From Thuidium tamariscinum (Eukaryota > Streptophyta > Bryopsida > Hypnales > Thuidiaceae), in NCBI GenBank assembly GCA_947034885.2, contig OX344753.2, positions 2,232,001 to 2,296,000 on the forward strand: a stretch of 64,000 nucleotides of DNA, given 5' to 3'. The position numbers were made by a program, and so were the translations under genes. Positions 1-13,048 of the stretch are shown here, piece after piece. The notes under the pieces are model-generated. The model did no database searches and was not told where the DNA came from. It was given only the letters and a program-made list of their open reading frames with translations. The number at the start of each line of letters is the position of its first letter. The stretch's first letter is position 1.

Positions 1-424
1 TTGCTTTAGACACTTTATCTTCAAAGTTTTTGTAGGGTACCATTTCTACAATATCATATTTGACAATTCTAGGAAATTACATCAATTCAAACCTTTGCCA
101 CATGACCCTAATTCATTAAGTCACTATTCCTTAGAAAGTACAAAGTATTTATTAAAATATCACAAGACATACAACATTGGATAAATAATTTGGATGCCAT
201 TTTCATATTTAATACATACATAGTACCATTCTCAAATAAAAAAACCATATTTACTTATAGCAACTTTGTAGTCTTGAAAACACCAACCATTCCACTTCAA
301 AAAATAGGCCTTGCATTGAAAGTAGTTAGAAATGGGTTATACACTAAAAATTGGTGATCTAATGTCTCTTGAAAATTCATAGTTACAAAGAAGAATAAAA
401 AAATAATTAATACATATATAAATA

Positions 425-1700
425 CAAATACGGATATGAGTTTAAATTATTTGTATATATCATAATCTTTATTGAAGTATATAAGAGATTCTAATATATG
501 AAGTATTGGTTATTCTTGAAAAACTCCAACAAAGGTTGATCCTATGTTCTTGAGGATCAAATCAAGAACCAAATTTCAATGTTTTCATCTTCATGAAATA
601 ACTGAAGAAAAACTAATAATACAATTTTTTTTAAACAAAAATCTTTTGCAAGATGTGGTAACCACCATGACTATTCCTTTCAAAACACCCTCATTATTCC
701 ATCAATAATGATCCAAATTAAACTGAGTGCCATTTTTCATTGGATTCAAATTTGCATGAAGACAATTTTCTTTACAAATGTACATTCACAATTTCATATT
801 TTATGCTAAATGGTAATGACTCACTACCAATTAGAAGGAATTTGACGGCAAGAGAATCATATTTCAAAGTTGTTCCTTAACTCGTTCCTTGTGTTCTTAG
901 AAAATTGCAAACAAGCCCTACTGAATGAATTTTTTGAATTTTTGAAAAAAATAAGTTAAAATTACTTTTTTAATTAAAAATTCTAAAATGTGTTAAGATA
1001 CCAAAAATTGAATTTAAAAAAATGTTGTATTCTTTTTAAGGAAAATATTAAAAAACCCAATTTTTTTTAAAATTTTTATGTGGTAGTCTCTTGACCACGT
1101 GAGACTACTCATGTAGCAATCTCCCATTGCCTTCAAAAACCCTTCTAATGATTTTAAAACTAAGATTGGTCTTCCTAGAGTCTTAAGGATCAACTCTTAA
1201 ACATCTTAGTTAAATAGTTTGTAGGTAAACTTTTCTATGAATTGTGAAAGACGGTTTGGCAAGTTCAACCCTCAATATTTAAGAAGCATTGAACAAAACT
1301 TAGATGTTTAGAATGCACTACATATTAAATGCGCCCTTTACAATCTTTTGCAATTTTCACTAAAAAAGAATCTTTCAAGAATTCTGAATAATTTGATCTA
1401 CAATGTCAAATCTAAAAAAACATTAATGAATATTATTCAAGTTAATTTCAAAGCTTATTCTTTTGACAATTCATCAAAAATATGATTTATGTATTTATCA
1501 TGTAAATTATAATTGACTAAATCTTTTTTATATGTGCACAAAATGGTAAGTATTTAATCAGAAAAACACAATTATTTTTTATTAAAGTAAAATTTTAATA
1601 CATCAATAAAACTATGCATTTTTGTTCTTTTCTTCATAAAGAAGTTTAGGCAATATTTTCAAAATACGAATGAGGACTGTGAATGTCTAAAACTATATCT
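425..1700. repeat. Dispersed AT-rich repeat, copy 1 (uninterrupted)
   Basis: This stretch is repeated at about 25,180-27,000 in the same orientation. Shared landmarks are the segment around 470-560 (matching 25,220-25,310), the segment around 630-720 (matching 25,390-25,480), the TTAA at 1197-1200, and the segment at 1618-1680 (matching 26,934-26,998). The family is not recognised and no coding frame is visible. Its value is as an empty-site reference: copy 2 has a 961-bp TTAA element exactly where this copy has one TTAA. The rest of 1-2225 holds no gene that I can see. Confidence 0.8.
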
Positions 1701-3985
1701 AAAAAGATTGTAAGGATTATTAGAAATAAACATATAGAAGAGTGTGATTTTTGAGAGATCTTGGGGTCCATACAAGAATTTTTTTTCATTGAAATCAAAC
1801 ATTTTTTTCCTTCTTTACCCATGGGATCAGATTGAAGGGTGGAAACTACAAAATGGTACTTATAAATTCACCAAAAATTCTTCTATGTAGAAACGCAAGA
1901 TTGCAACAATGGATTTAATTGCAACGACACCATGATTGCTCACAAAAATTCTCAACTCTAATTGTGAAGCATTGCATTGATCATGGCGTTGGACTCATTG
2001 TATACAAGTGGTTTAGGATTGCCTAGCGGGTACTACAACAATACATGCCGAATTGGTGTCTTGAAGGACTTTCATATACTATACAAATCACCAAATCCGA
2101 GACACATTGGCAATTGGTATGTGTGGCACAGCGCGGGAAGGTAACAATTTTTTTTAGAATACCTATAAGCATAACTTCCTAAGAGAGCAACATGTCCAAC
2201 CACTTTTACCCTGCCAAGAAGGGCCATACACTACAAAAAAACATAAGTATAAATGACTGCAAAAAATGACTGAAAATGAATCATTTTAGACCGACATGAC
2301 TAAAAAATGACTTTAGGCTCCACAATCATTGTAGACAAGTCATTCTTTAAATGATTGCAGGTGTATTATCACCATCCATTTGGAAATTGGATGACTAATA
2401 GATGAGTTTGTATAAGGGACAAAGAAATTTCACTTGAAAATTTTGTGAAAAGGGCAGGCAGCTTACCATTTTATTGAGAATTTCACCTCCGTGGCTACCA
2501 CGTAGGTCAATTTATAAGTCATTTCTTAGTTGCGGCATAGTTGAAGTTTTGGTGACATCTTAGTCCATGTCAACTAATTGTGCAGTCATTGTTCAGTTGT
2601 TAGACAATTTGACTTCAGTTGACGTGGACAATGATGTCAGTAAAAAATGAAGTCATATTCCAGTCGTGAGACAATTGCGCTTAAAGGCAGGGTCTTTGAC
2701 ACGTAGCACTTAATAGTAAGGGGGTTCTGAAGTTGAATCTTAGTCATTTCTGAGATATTTTTGGTTTAGGGTGAGTCATATTCTAGTTATCTTTCCCTTC
2801 TCTAAAGTAGTCATTCTACAATCACATGTGAATACATTCAAAGTTCCACAATGATATACCACACGCCATACACATGCAATATATCATACAAACATACAAC
2901 ATATACAATATATAATATATCATGTACAATACACCATATACCATATGCCATACATTATTTCAAAATCCACTTAATATGTGGATATGAATAGATGAAATGA
3001 CAAGCCTTTTATAAAGGAAGGATAGTAGTAGGCAAGACAACGCTTGTGGGATATGCAAAACGCAGGAATTGCATTACAAGTCATATTTTTAACCTCATTG
3101 AGGCATAATAGACTAACTTTTTTCAAAAAACTTTAAACTAATTAAAGTTGGGGAATCAATTTCACTTTCATCTCCAAAATTTTTTTTTAGATTTTATGCC
3201 TCTAATCAAAAGTTATAAGTAAATTTGTTAAAAGGTTTAGAAAGGATTGGCATAGGAAGAGTACTAAACTCAAGCACCTATAATTTGACTTTCTCCAAAC
3301 AAAGATAAATGTAGCTATCTGTAAGTCTCCTTAGTTTATACAAATAAAGTGTGACAATGAATGTATAAGATTTTTGCAAATAACACAATAAATTATAGTG
3401 CACAAGGCTCCAAAGTAGTAGTAGAGTAGTTGTCTAGTAGTTCAAAAGTTTTGAGTAGTCATTTGGTAGTTACAAGAAGTCATTTGGCAATTACAAAAAG
3501 TCATTTTGTAGTAAAACTAAAGTAGTGGTGGTGGTATTTGTACAAGGAAAAAATAAAACTTATCAGATGTCATTGGATTCATCTAAATACCTTATTGTAT
3601 GTTTATTGGAAGTGTTCAAAAGTAATTCATTGACAATGGCACAAATTTTCAAAAGTAATTATTGGCATAATGGCATATAGATAGGAGTTTAAACAAATCA
3701 TACAAATGGATCCTAGGCAAGAAATTTTCTTAATGTTAACAAAGACAAAGGCCACTTGCAATGCATCACTTCTAAAAAAACAGATAAAAGTATTCTATTG
3801 ATAAAATTTTTAAAAAGAAGATGAAGAAGATAAACAAGGAGTAGAAATATTGGAAAGACTAAAAGAAAAGTTATTAGCTCAAGTAAGGTATTAGGATATG
3901 AGTATTAAAAAATCATAAATTAGATGAGTATAGTTGCATCCTAGTAATTTGAGAATGATTGTTGTCTATGTTAGCATATTGTATT

Positions 3986-4143
3986 TACTACAAGAAAATG
4001 GGGGCATAAATTAAATGACTTGTCCACAATGACTATATCGACAACAATGACTACAAAATGGCTACAAAATGACTATTTTGCAATCATTGTTGTTGGTGCA
4101 GTCATTGTGAACAAGTTATTTATATCCCCATTTTCTTATAGTG
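3986..4143. mobile_element. Miniature CACTA-like element nested in the 3.0-kb element
   Basis: A 158-bp inverted-repeat unit begins TACTACAAGAAAATGGGG and ends CCCCATTTTCTTATAGTG, so the arms match the CACTACAAGAAA terminus of plant CACTA elements with one changed base at the left edge. Flanks are ATT and TTT, so the duplication is no longer perfect. The interior carries AATGACT motifs like those of the host element, which suggests the two belong to one family. Confidence 0.7.
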
Positions 4144-4502
4144 TTTTTCCATCTTAAGAGCAAAATTTTTTAACATGGCCCTACAAAAGACTTTGTAGTA
4201 ATTCTTAAGTTGCATAGTAGTGAAGTACAATTGCATCCTTGGGAAGCTCACTTAGTGTATCTATCATAAATCATATACAAACAAGTCATTTTTTGACTCT
4301 TTAAATATATATATTTTTAATAAATTATAATTTCAACCAATAATTTTGAGCTTTGTCCAATAATGACTATAGATTTCTATTGCCAAAAAATTCTCAACTC
4401 AAATAATGTATGAAATGATTTCTAGAATAAATTGAGAAATGAACCAAAATGGCACAATTAACAACTCAAATATTTCTTGAGGATACATTTAGATAACCAT
4501 TG

Positions 4503-4633
4503 CATCAATTATCAAGAAAAATGAACTTTCAATAGAGAGTTATTTTTGGAATTAAAAAAAATTAGACCAATTATCAAGAAAAATGAACTTTCAATAGAGA
4601 GTTATTTTTGAAATTAAAAAAAAAATTAGACCA
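4503..4633. repeat. 62-bp tandem duplication
   Basis: Two almost identical consecutive units contain AATTATCAAGAAAAATGAAC and a following A-rich tract. They differ at only a few positions, so the duplication is recent compared with the surrounding decayed repeats. It lies inside the large CACTA element. Confidence 0.85.
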
Positions 4634-5253
4634 TTTTTTCTTTTATAAAATAGGGGTGTGAAATGATTTTCAAGTCTACAACGTATTTTTTTACTTCAAA
4701 ATTTTTGTAATCAATTATATGTTTTTCATATCATGCCCATCTTTAGGGCAACAAATTGCAATATGGCCCTACAAAAGACCTTGCATTCATTTTAGAGTCA
4801 TACAGTAGTAAAGCATAGTTGCATTCAAATAGTAGTCCTAGAACAATTCCCATCTACATAAGCAAGCTGCCCTACCCGTCCTTGGCTTGAAATATGGAAG
4901 TATGGCCTTTTTGTGACCCTTTAGTCATTTTCGAGTCGTGAAGTAGTGAAATTAAGTTACAATCAATAACTATGTCATACTCATTAATGACTTTAGTATC
5001 CACGTTCATTTTTCCTTTCCTTTTGTGCTCTTGTTGATGACAATCTGAATGACTAAATGTAGATGAATTTCGCGGTTTGTCATGTCTTCATCTACTAGTC
5101 ACACTCATGACTGAAAAATGACTAGGAATGTATAAATTCAGTTGGGTTGGTGCAATTATAGAGGTACCAGTCACTGTTTAGTCAAACCGGACATTTAGTC
5201 ATTTCTAAGTCATCCCTCTACAATCATTTATACCCCTATTTTTTGTAGTGATA

Positions 5254-8200
5254 GTAGGTTGCTATTAGTATTCAAAGCTTGCATAGCAATAATAGATTCA
5301 AAACAATACTCATCCAAAACATTCTCCGCTCACAAAAAGTCATACACATGTAAATCCACCAAAATTCAAAAAAGTTCAAATTCATAAAAATTATGTTTGC
5401 ATTGTACAAAAAGTTCAACGATAATCAGCCACATTTTCCAAAACATCCGAGGTTTCCTGATTCTGTTCCAACATTGCTGTGTACACTACAAACAAGCAAA
5501 TTTTTTTACTATTGATGTACTCAAAATTGCAAACTGAAGGCCTACTAAACGTAGCCTCTATATAAAATTCACTCAAAACTGCCCTGCTCACCACAAAAAT
5601 GACTGGTACTTGCACTAGCACTGTTTACTCTCTATGCACCTCGAAAAGCCTTGCAACCATGGCACATAAACTGCTATGTCTACTACATATGAAGGGCTGC
5701 GAAGTAGAAAATTAGAAATGCCCCACCCTTTAGCACCAAGTCCACCTCTACCACCATTCCAGTGATTCAACCAAGATGCATTGAGCTTGCTTTAGGGGAT
5801 AAACCACGCAAAGTTGTCCAATTCTACAAAACCTACACCTCGTCTTGTAGGTGTATTGGCACATCCAACATCCGCATTGTGGATGCATGATCAATACTTG
5901 CTACTCACCCACTTCTCTAAGCACATGCAAAAGAAAACAACCACCTAAACTTAGAATGAGCAATTGCACCACTTCAACGCCGCGACAACGAATTCTACTA
6001 ACAACCATCATTGTCATTCCTATATCTCTAGTGAAAATAAGAGTCACGGATTGTATTTCTCTACTACCTCTCAATTGATACAAGCATGCCAGGCCATGAT
6101 TGCCCCCACATTGTGTTGTCCCCTCCTTTGCTTAGCAATCCCATTTGAAAATCAAACCTTCAAAACCCGTCCTTGTCACAATGAGAAGAATCCAAAGTTG
6201 CCATGGCCCACCAAAATTCTTGCTCTTCCACCTCCTTTTGCCAATGGACATAGCCACATCTATACCATGAACCCACCAAAGCATCAGGTTCCATAATCTA
6301 TAGTTCTACACGTTGCAACTTGTACCGTCTACAATTTCATGTATTCCATTGTACCCGGAATGTTGTAGATTATCTTTCATGAAGTAGCTCAACACATTCA
6401 ATACACCTGTCCATTGTACAAAACTTTGTTGTATAATTCAAATCCTAATACCACCACAATACCCGGGGAGATCACTCCTTGTAATTTTAAGCATATACCT
6501 GAGTTAAGAGGGTATTTAACATAGGGCTATTTACCTTCATTTTAGTAATTAAAATGACCTTATTTTTACATATAAATTCAATCATTTGGTTTTTATAGTT
6601 AGGCTATCTTATATACAAAATTTATATGTCTAATTTTTTCATATCCATTTACAACACACTATAACAGTAGTGTCTTACATATACACTATTTTTTTAATAT
6701 ATGCACTACTTGTATTGTAGTACAATTTCAAATGACAAATAAAAATGTAAAATGCAACATTAGTTTTAAATATTCTAAATTCTATACCATGTATTCTAAA
6801 CAACCTAATATGATGAATAATAAACATCATAGAAACATTAAATATAGTTATGATACTAAAACTAAAAAAAACATCAATACTAGCAATATAACATGAACAA
6901 CATGAGAAATTGACACTCTAAAAACATTGTAGATTAACCCAAGAATATGACCTCTACTGTAATATAGAAACTATATATTTTATTTTTACATATGCACTTA
7001 CAATGGTTTTGAATTTAGAATCAAAAAATAAAAGAATGTTTATTAAACACTAGTAAAAAGAAGATGATTCTAAACATTTACAAGTATATGTTCAAGTAGT
7101 TGAGGCAAATCTAGAGTTTGAAGTGTCAAAGTATAGAAAAGATTCTATACAAATGTTGCACACTCTACACCAATTTCTTAATGGGTACTTTGTGCGAACA
7201 CAAATCTCCATAGTTCAACCTCATTGTAAATTTACAGCTCAATTCTTTTGTCTTGGAATAGTATTTTTTTACATGTTGTTACATAATTGGTATACTTAAG
7301 GAAAGATTTGTATGTATAGGCTAGAATTATTTAATGATAACGACAAATCTCCTAAAAAAACATTCTTAGATTTACTAAATTGTGTAAGCTTTATCATTCA
7401 ATTAAAAAAGTTTGCTTACATCTTTACTCATTGTGTTAAAAACTTTTTATATGAACCCTATTTGTAAAGGCTAATTTTTTAATAAAAATTCCTACTAAAT
7501 GATGTTTATACATAGCCTAATTTATATATAATAGGATATGTGACATTTCAAGAACCCTATAGTAGTTCTACATATATATAAAATTTATCCCCTTTGAATT
7601 AAATAGACCCTATCTTTTAACTCACGTAGTTTTCTAAAAATCACAAGTAATATCCCCGGGCCACAATACTATCCCAATATGCAAACAACATTGACATATA
7701 ACCAGAAAAGGCATTCAAGACATTCAGGGGTTAAAGTCTTAAAGAAGTTATGCCTCAACACAATGATTTCTTGAGTTAATTCTCTTGCATTAGAGCAAAC
7801 ATTTTTAAGACTTTGGGAATTGAAATTTCTTTTCTAAGAGTAGAAGGTTCATTTCAATTGAATTGACTAGTGAACAAGAATAGTTTAGGGTTGTTCCAAG
7901 TTGCGAACTACAAATTCTGCCACTTTGCATGTTGGACCAGCTTGATGATGCTATAATTGCATTGTGTTGGATTCAATATATGCAACCGTACTAAGCTAGC
8001 AAAAGTTACCTACCTTGAATCTTGCAGCTTTCAAATGCAACAATATTCTAGACTTGTTGACTATGGCTAAAAAAAAAATTCTCATTGTTACCTCCGCATC
8101 TACGTCACACTCAAACTTTGTACACATCGAATTTGTACTCTGACCTCCACAAATTCCCAAAGATCCAACGTATACAGAAATATCCCATATCTATGGAAAA

Positions 8201-8870
8201 TCCTATTCATCAAATCTTGTCCACCAGAGGATTCTCTTGGAAATTATAGATCCGCACTCATCGGGTAGTTGGGTTGAAGATGCAATGGTGAAATTTTTAG
8301 CAAACAAGCAGACTATATATAATCAAATTTTCTAAAGTGTATTGAAAAGCTCATCACTCACTTACAATGATATTTGTGATGCACAAGGATTAAGGGCAAT
8401 TTTGGGCAAACCTGATAGATAGAACCAACCCTAGGCTAGAATCTCTCTCAACCTCTTAAGGACTAAGGCCTTTTTTCCACCAAAAAATACTAAAAACTAA
8501 TATTTCTATAATAAAGAGTAGAAAAATTTAAATTTTTTTTTTTAACATCTAACTGTAGGATCTTATACCTCACTAGTATAAAAAAGCGTGGAAAAAATTT
8601 CAGAATTTTTGACTACACAAATTACAAGATATTTCCTTTTAAAGTGGAAAAAACAAAGTTTTCAATACATTGTAAGATTGGATTTCTTGACTTTGAACAT
8701 TTTTAACTTAAAATTTTTGTTCTATAAAGTTTTGAGTTTTTAAGTCTTTATAGTGGAGAATTGAACTGAGAATCTAGAGAAAAAAATGAAATTCAAAAAA
8801 ATTTTGATTTTCATTCTTAAAAAAATTGTTAAATAGAAGTAGGTACAAGATAGAAGGCAAATCTAAAATA
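5254..8870. other. Gene-free AT-rich stretch
   Basis: Only short overlapping frames occur here (for example around 5851-6296), with no recognisable motif, splice pattern or codon bias. A TTAA preceded by a CCCCT-type inverted end lies at 7731-7734, but no partner end was found. I see no gene. Confidence 0.5.
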
Positions 8871-9505
8871 TTAACCCCTAAATGCCCAAGGCCTATTTGA
8901 ACTTCTTGGAATTTGATCTAAATTAAACAAAATGCCAACATTTTAATAAGTTGTATCAATTTTTTTTGAATTGTAACCGTACAAATTCAAACTAGACATG
9001 TTAGAGATCTCATTGGAAAAGAAAAGATAACAATATCACTTATGGAGTGAAAGATTATAGCATTTGACCATGAGGGTGTTAGAACTAATAGAATTCTTTC
9101 AATCCTCTTTTCACAAGTCAAATCTAAAAAGTTGGTGACCAAAAAAATATGAGGTTAAAAGGCCTAACATATATAACGCCAATCAATTTATGGCTTCTTA
9201 AAATCTACTCTATAATTTTTCTTAATGAATCTTAAGTGTGATTTTTTCTCCAACATCTAGTGTATTTGAGGCTCATTTCCAAGAGCTCTCAACACTACGG
9301 GAAGCCAAGATTCTAATGGGTTCCCTTGCATAAAATCTTGAATAGAAAAACCACTATTAGTGACTTTCAAGTTCAGATTTTTGATGCTAAAAATAGACTT
9401 CAAGAAATTTCTAAAATATAAACTACTAAAAATAGCAATTTGGTTAAGTTTTATGTAGCTTCAAAGTTTTGCAAGATTTTGGTGCTTTAGGCATTTAGGG
9501 ATTAA
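8871..9505. mobile_element. TTAA-flanked CCC-ended DNA transposon (627-bp body)
   Basis: The body is 8875-9501, with TTAA at 8871-8874 and 9502-9505. The left end reads CCCCTAAATGCC and the inverse of the right end reads TCCCTAAATGCC, so 11 of 12 bases match. There is no coding content. This fits the piggyBac-type pattern (TTAA target duplication, CCC termini) shared with six other elements in the window, though the internal sequence is not obviously related to theirs. Confidence 0.7.
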
Positions 9506-10200
9506 TATCTTTTGGATGGAATTAAAATTCACTAATCCTAATGGTGAGATTGTTCTAGCAAGTAAACTAAAGCATGCATTTTTCTTAAATTGCAAAAATT
9601 GCATTCAAAAATGAATCCTACAAGTTATTTTTTTCAAAAAGATGCTCTACTTGCCCAAAAAATGAGAATGTCCATAACTTTCTTGTAACAAACCCAAATG
9701 AAATGAATAAGCTTTCCAGATAGACAAAAATATAATCTATAAAAGAAAAGATTCCAAAAAAGATTGCAAATTTTTTTGCTGCCTGAATTGTCCCCTCTCC
9801 CTTGTTTCAAACTTATTTGGGTTGAACTTTTGTTCCCGGGCACCGATTGAAAAAACAAACTTATATCCCCACAAAGATATTCAGTTTTTCTATCTCCAAA
9901 AAAAGTTTCAAAAGATCAAAACAAAATTCGAAGCTAAAAGCTACAATACATACCCGAAATTGCATTTGTTCCTTGAATCCTTTAGGGGTTAACATACTTT
10001 TGAAAGGCATAAGTTGAAAGGCATACAAGCCATGATTGACTTTGAAATTCACCATAAATTAAGCAAAGTTCACCATGAATTGGGCTTTGTAAGCTTTCAA
10101 CATTGCCAGAAGAGCAATACCCCAATTTTTCAGATAAGTCAAAAGTCATGAAGGATGTAAAGTGCATCTAGTAGAGAAGTGATTCTTTACTTATCACTCC
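9506..10200. other. Gene-free stretch with one orphan TTAA transposon end
   Basis: This AT-rich stretch has short minus-strand frames without recognisable domains. At 9989-9992 a TTAA follows an inverted CCCCTAAAGG end like those of the TTAA elements, but I could not pair it convincingly. No gene is seen. Confidence 0.45.
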
Positions 10201-10416
10201 CACTAGTAGAACCCCCTGTTTAATGTGACAAGACCTAATTTTTCTTGACGGATTTTGTTAAACATCAAATGTAACAATTCATGTTTTTATGTCAACAAAA
10301 ATGTTCAACATAACATCAATGTTGACATCAAAACATATGTTGTTATATTTGATGTTTAGCAAAATCCATCAAGAAAAATTAAATCTTGTCACATTAAATA
10401 GGGGGTTCTACTAGTG
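10201..10416. mobile_element. Palindromic CACTA miniature element, 216 bp
   Basis: The element begins CACTAGTAGAACCCCC and ends with its inverse GGGGGTTCTACTAGTG. Direct 3-bp repeats TCC flank it (10198-10200 and 10417-10419). The two arms match over most of the element length, so a single strand would fold into a long hairpin around a centre near 10,305. Well-kept arms and target duplication argue for fairly recent insertion. It has no coding capacity. Confidence 0.9.
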
Positions 10417-10736
10417 TCCGTAATAGATCAAACCACCTCAAAATATGACAACAAATGAAAGTAATATCCGCAACACACCTGCAATGTCAAAAATTGGAAG
10501 AATAACCTATCATGGACAACTAGAGTGAGTACATTCCTTGTTCCCCATCTATATCAGAAGTTCCCAATGTAGGAATGTATAAGACTCAAGACGAAGAAGA
10601 TAGAATAGGAGAATTCTCATACTTGAGCAATGCGACCCATAGGAGAAGCTGCAGTTATTTAAAGATTCAATAATAGTACTAGAACAAACAGAATGCCCAA
10701 ATATTACTCATCTTTCAAGACGTTGGTCATCAAGTT

Positions 10737-11885
10737 ATGTCCAACAATGTGACGAAAAGTGGCCGTCACAGTTTTTTATTAATTTTCCTAACCCCTCCCT
10801 CATCAGAAAAATTAGCAGCCATTGGATTTGAATTAAAAATAATCCCACCCCCCCTCCAAGAAAAATCAACAACCATCAAATATCGATACGGTACAGAATA
10901 CGATACAGAATACAATACAAAATATGATATAGAATATGACATAAAATACGGGTACAAAATATGGTACAAAATATAGGTACGGATACAATATACAAGTACT
11001 GATATTGAATGTCATTTATCCCATATTCTTTGTCTCCCAACCTACCCTCTCAGAATTATAAGATGGTAGGGGGAGGGAGGATTTACAAGTTTAAACAATT
11101 TTAAAATTTAAAATGTAATACTTATATCAGATTGGGTGGGGAGGGGGGTTAAAAAAGTTTAAAATTTAATGTTCAAATCAGATGGGGGGGGGGGGGGGTG
11201 CATCAATTCTTAAATTTAAAATTCTTTTTAGTTTTTGAGCTCATTGTGACATAGTTTGTCACAATGAGTTGAAAAGTGGCAGTAACTGCCACAATATAAC
11301 AATGTGACAATGTGACAAAAAGAGGTAGTCATTGTTGTTTGATTAATTTTCCTACCCCCCTTCATCAGAAAAATCAATAGCCGTTGGATTTGAATTAGAA
11401 AAAATCCAAACCCCCCTCCAAGAAAAATCAACAACTGTCGGATATTGATACAGATACTGCATACAGATATGGATACTGAATACGGATACAAAATATTGGT
11501 ATTAGTACTAAATACAAATACAAACATTGATATTATATACAAATACGGTATACGGTATATGGATACAAAATACTATATACTATATCATTTATCCCATATC
11601 CTTTGTCTCTAAGCCCGCCCTCTGAAAGTTATATGAGGGGGTGGGCCGAGGGGGGATTTATAAGTTAAAAAATATTTAATATTTAATATTTATTAATATT
11701 TATATCAAATTGAGAGGGGAGGGGGCTTAAAAAGTTTAAAATTTAATGTTTAAATCATTAAATCAAATTGGGAGGGGTTGAGGGGGAGGTGCTAAGTTTT
11801 TAAATTTTTTTAGTTTTTGAGCTCATTGTCACACAATTCGTCACAATGACAATGACAATGAGCTCAAAAGAGGCAGTCACTAATG
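10737..11885. repeat. Tandem repeat with ~563-bp period, GATACAGAAT microsatellite and G-runs
   Basis: The segment from about 10,742 (TGTGACGAAAAGTGG...) recurs from about 11,305 (TGTGACAAAAAGAGG...) in the same order: a CCCCTCC block, ATTGGATTTGAATTA, a second CCCCCTCCAAGAAAAATCAA block, a degenerate 10-bp GATACAGAAT-type array, and a G-rich stretch. A third partial unit starts near 11,840. Unit 1 has a run of 15 G at 11,184-11,198. Reading frames here (10,737-10,976 and the minus-strand frames) are simple-sequence translations, not genes. Confidence 0.8.
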
Positions 11886-12097
11886 ATAAATTTAAAATCC
11901 TGAACATTGAGATGAACTATGAATTGCAAAATTCCAAACAACCAAGCAACAAAATTAGTATGGACTAAGATAGCAACATCCATAAGGATGTATATCCCCT
12001 TGGACATGCCCTAGATTTTTACCCATATCCATTGTTAAGAGTCCCATGACTGATAAGCTTGGAAAATTAACAGTTATAGATGAGAACTCTGTCATAA

Positions 12098-13048
12098 TTA
12101 ACCCTTGAAGGACCAAATTGCATTTTTTTGGCAATATAGCAATTTTAGGCAGTTCATTATGGATGGAGTTTTTATTTTTTCTCTTTGAAATTTTCACACA
12201 ACATGTGCCCAAGGAGTAGCTTTAAGGCCGAACAATTTTCATGACTTTTGACTACATGGTTAAAAAGTTGTGACATGATATGTTGTTTCCTTCATTTGGA
12301 AGGCAACCTGGGCAGCAAAAAAAATTCTTTAAAAATTATTATTTTTTAAATTAAAATTTGAAATTGTTTATTTTTATTTTTATCTAAGTGGAAAGCTTTG
12401 AATCATTTTATTTTGATTAATGAGTCAAAAGTTATGAGAATTTTTAGTTTGAGGTAGTTTGAGGCTAGTTATAGAATCTCTACACTACAAAAAAAGCTTG
12501 AAATTCTTTATTTAATTCAATTTTTAATATTTTTGAAAAAAATAAAACATTGGGTGTATATTGCTTAACACAACATTACAACCATTGGGATTGTCTTCTT
12601 TTAACTTTATAAATAAATTGTCAATAATATAGTATTTTGGCTCATTTTCTACTTCTACCTACTTACTATTTTTTTCCTATATGTTGTATAATTTTAAATG
12701 ATTTGAAAATTTTTAAGCATATAGCCAACTTCGCTTGAAGAATGAATTCAAAGAATTACAATCATTTTGTACATTTTTCCATACAAATATGGTCTTCTGA
12801 AGTGTAGCTGCCCGACTTTTTGCAGTGGTAAAAAAATGATTTTTGTCACTTCAAACACTAATATCTTACAATCTACATGGTGGAAATTTTTGAAATTTTT
12901 ATCACTTCTTCTTCAACCTGTGTTCTAAAAGATCCTATGGTTATTTTTGTTTAGAAATGTTTCTTTCTTAAAATTTGGTAGTTGTCTAAGAAATGACAAT
13001 TTTGAAGCATTTCTGGTGAAAACATAGTCAAAATCCTTTAGGGGTTAA
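12098..13048. mobile_element. TTAA-flanked CCC-ended DNA transposon, family A copy 1
   Basis: The body is 12,102-13,044 (943 bp), with TTAA on both sides. The left end is CCCTTGAAGGA and the inverse right end is CCCCTAAAGGA. It aligns along its whole length with the element at 14,741-15,686, with roughly four in five bases alike by eye, including GGATGGAGTTTTTAT on the left and GAAAACATAGTCAAAA just inside the right end. No intact coding frame is seen. The divergence of the two copies suggests an old family. Confidence 0.78.

Larger units (their letters stand above)
2229..5250. mobile_element. CACTA (En/Spm-type) DNA transposon, non-autonomous, 3.0 kb
   Basis: The element starts CACTACAAAAAAACATAAGT and ends with the inverse TTTTTTGTAGTG. 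The arms share CACTACAAAAAA and then a TATAAATGA block. It is flanked by the direct 3-bp repeat ATA (2226-2228 and 5251-5253), as expected for CACTA transposons. Both subterminal regions are crowded with AATGACT/AGTCATT in both orientations, typical of En/Spm transposase-binding arrays. No transposase reading frame is visible, so it probably moved in trans. It contains a smaller CACTA-like element (3986-4143) and a 62-bp tandem duplication (about 4503-4633). Confidence 0.88.

Noticed and set aside
5851-6296. Overlapping frames on both strands in repeat DNA
   Set aside because: No domain, no codon bias, and frames open on both strands at once.
7731-7734. TTAA preceded by an inverted CCCCTGAATG end
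   Set aside because: No matching left end could be found, so it is not counted among the TTAA elements.
9989-9992. TTAA preceded by an inverted CCCCTAAAGG end
   Set aside because: Pairing with 8,871 is possible, but the end at 9,502 matches that left end better, so this stays an orphan.
11228-11542. 104-codon minus-strand frame
   Set aside because: It is a translation of the GATACAGAAT-type simple repeat and pyrimidine tracts.
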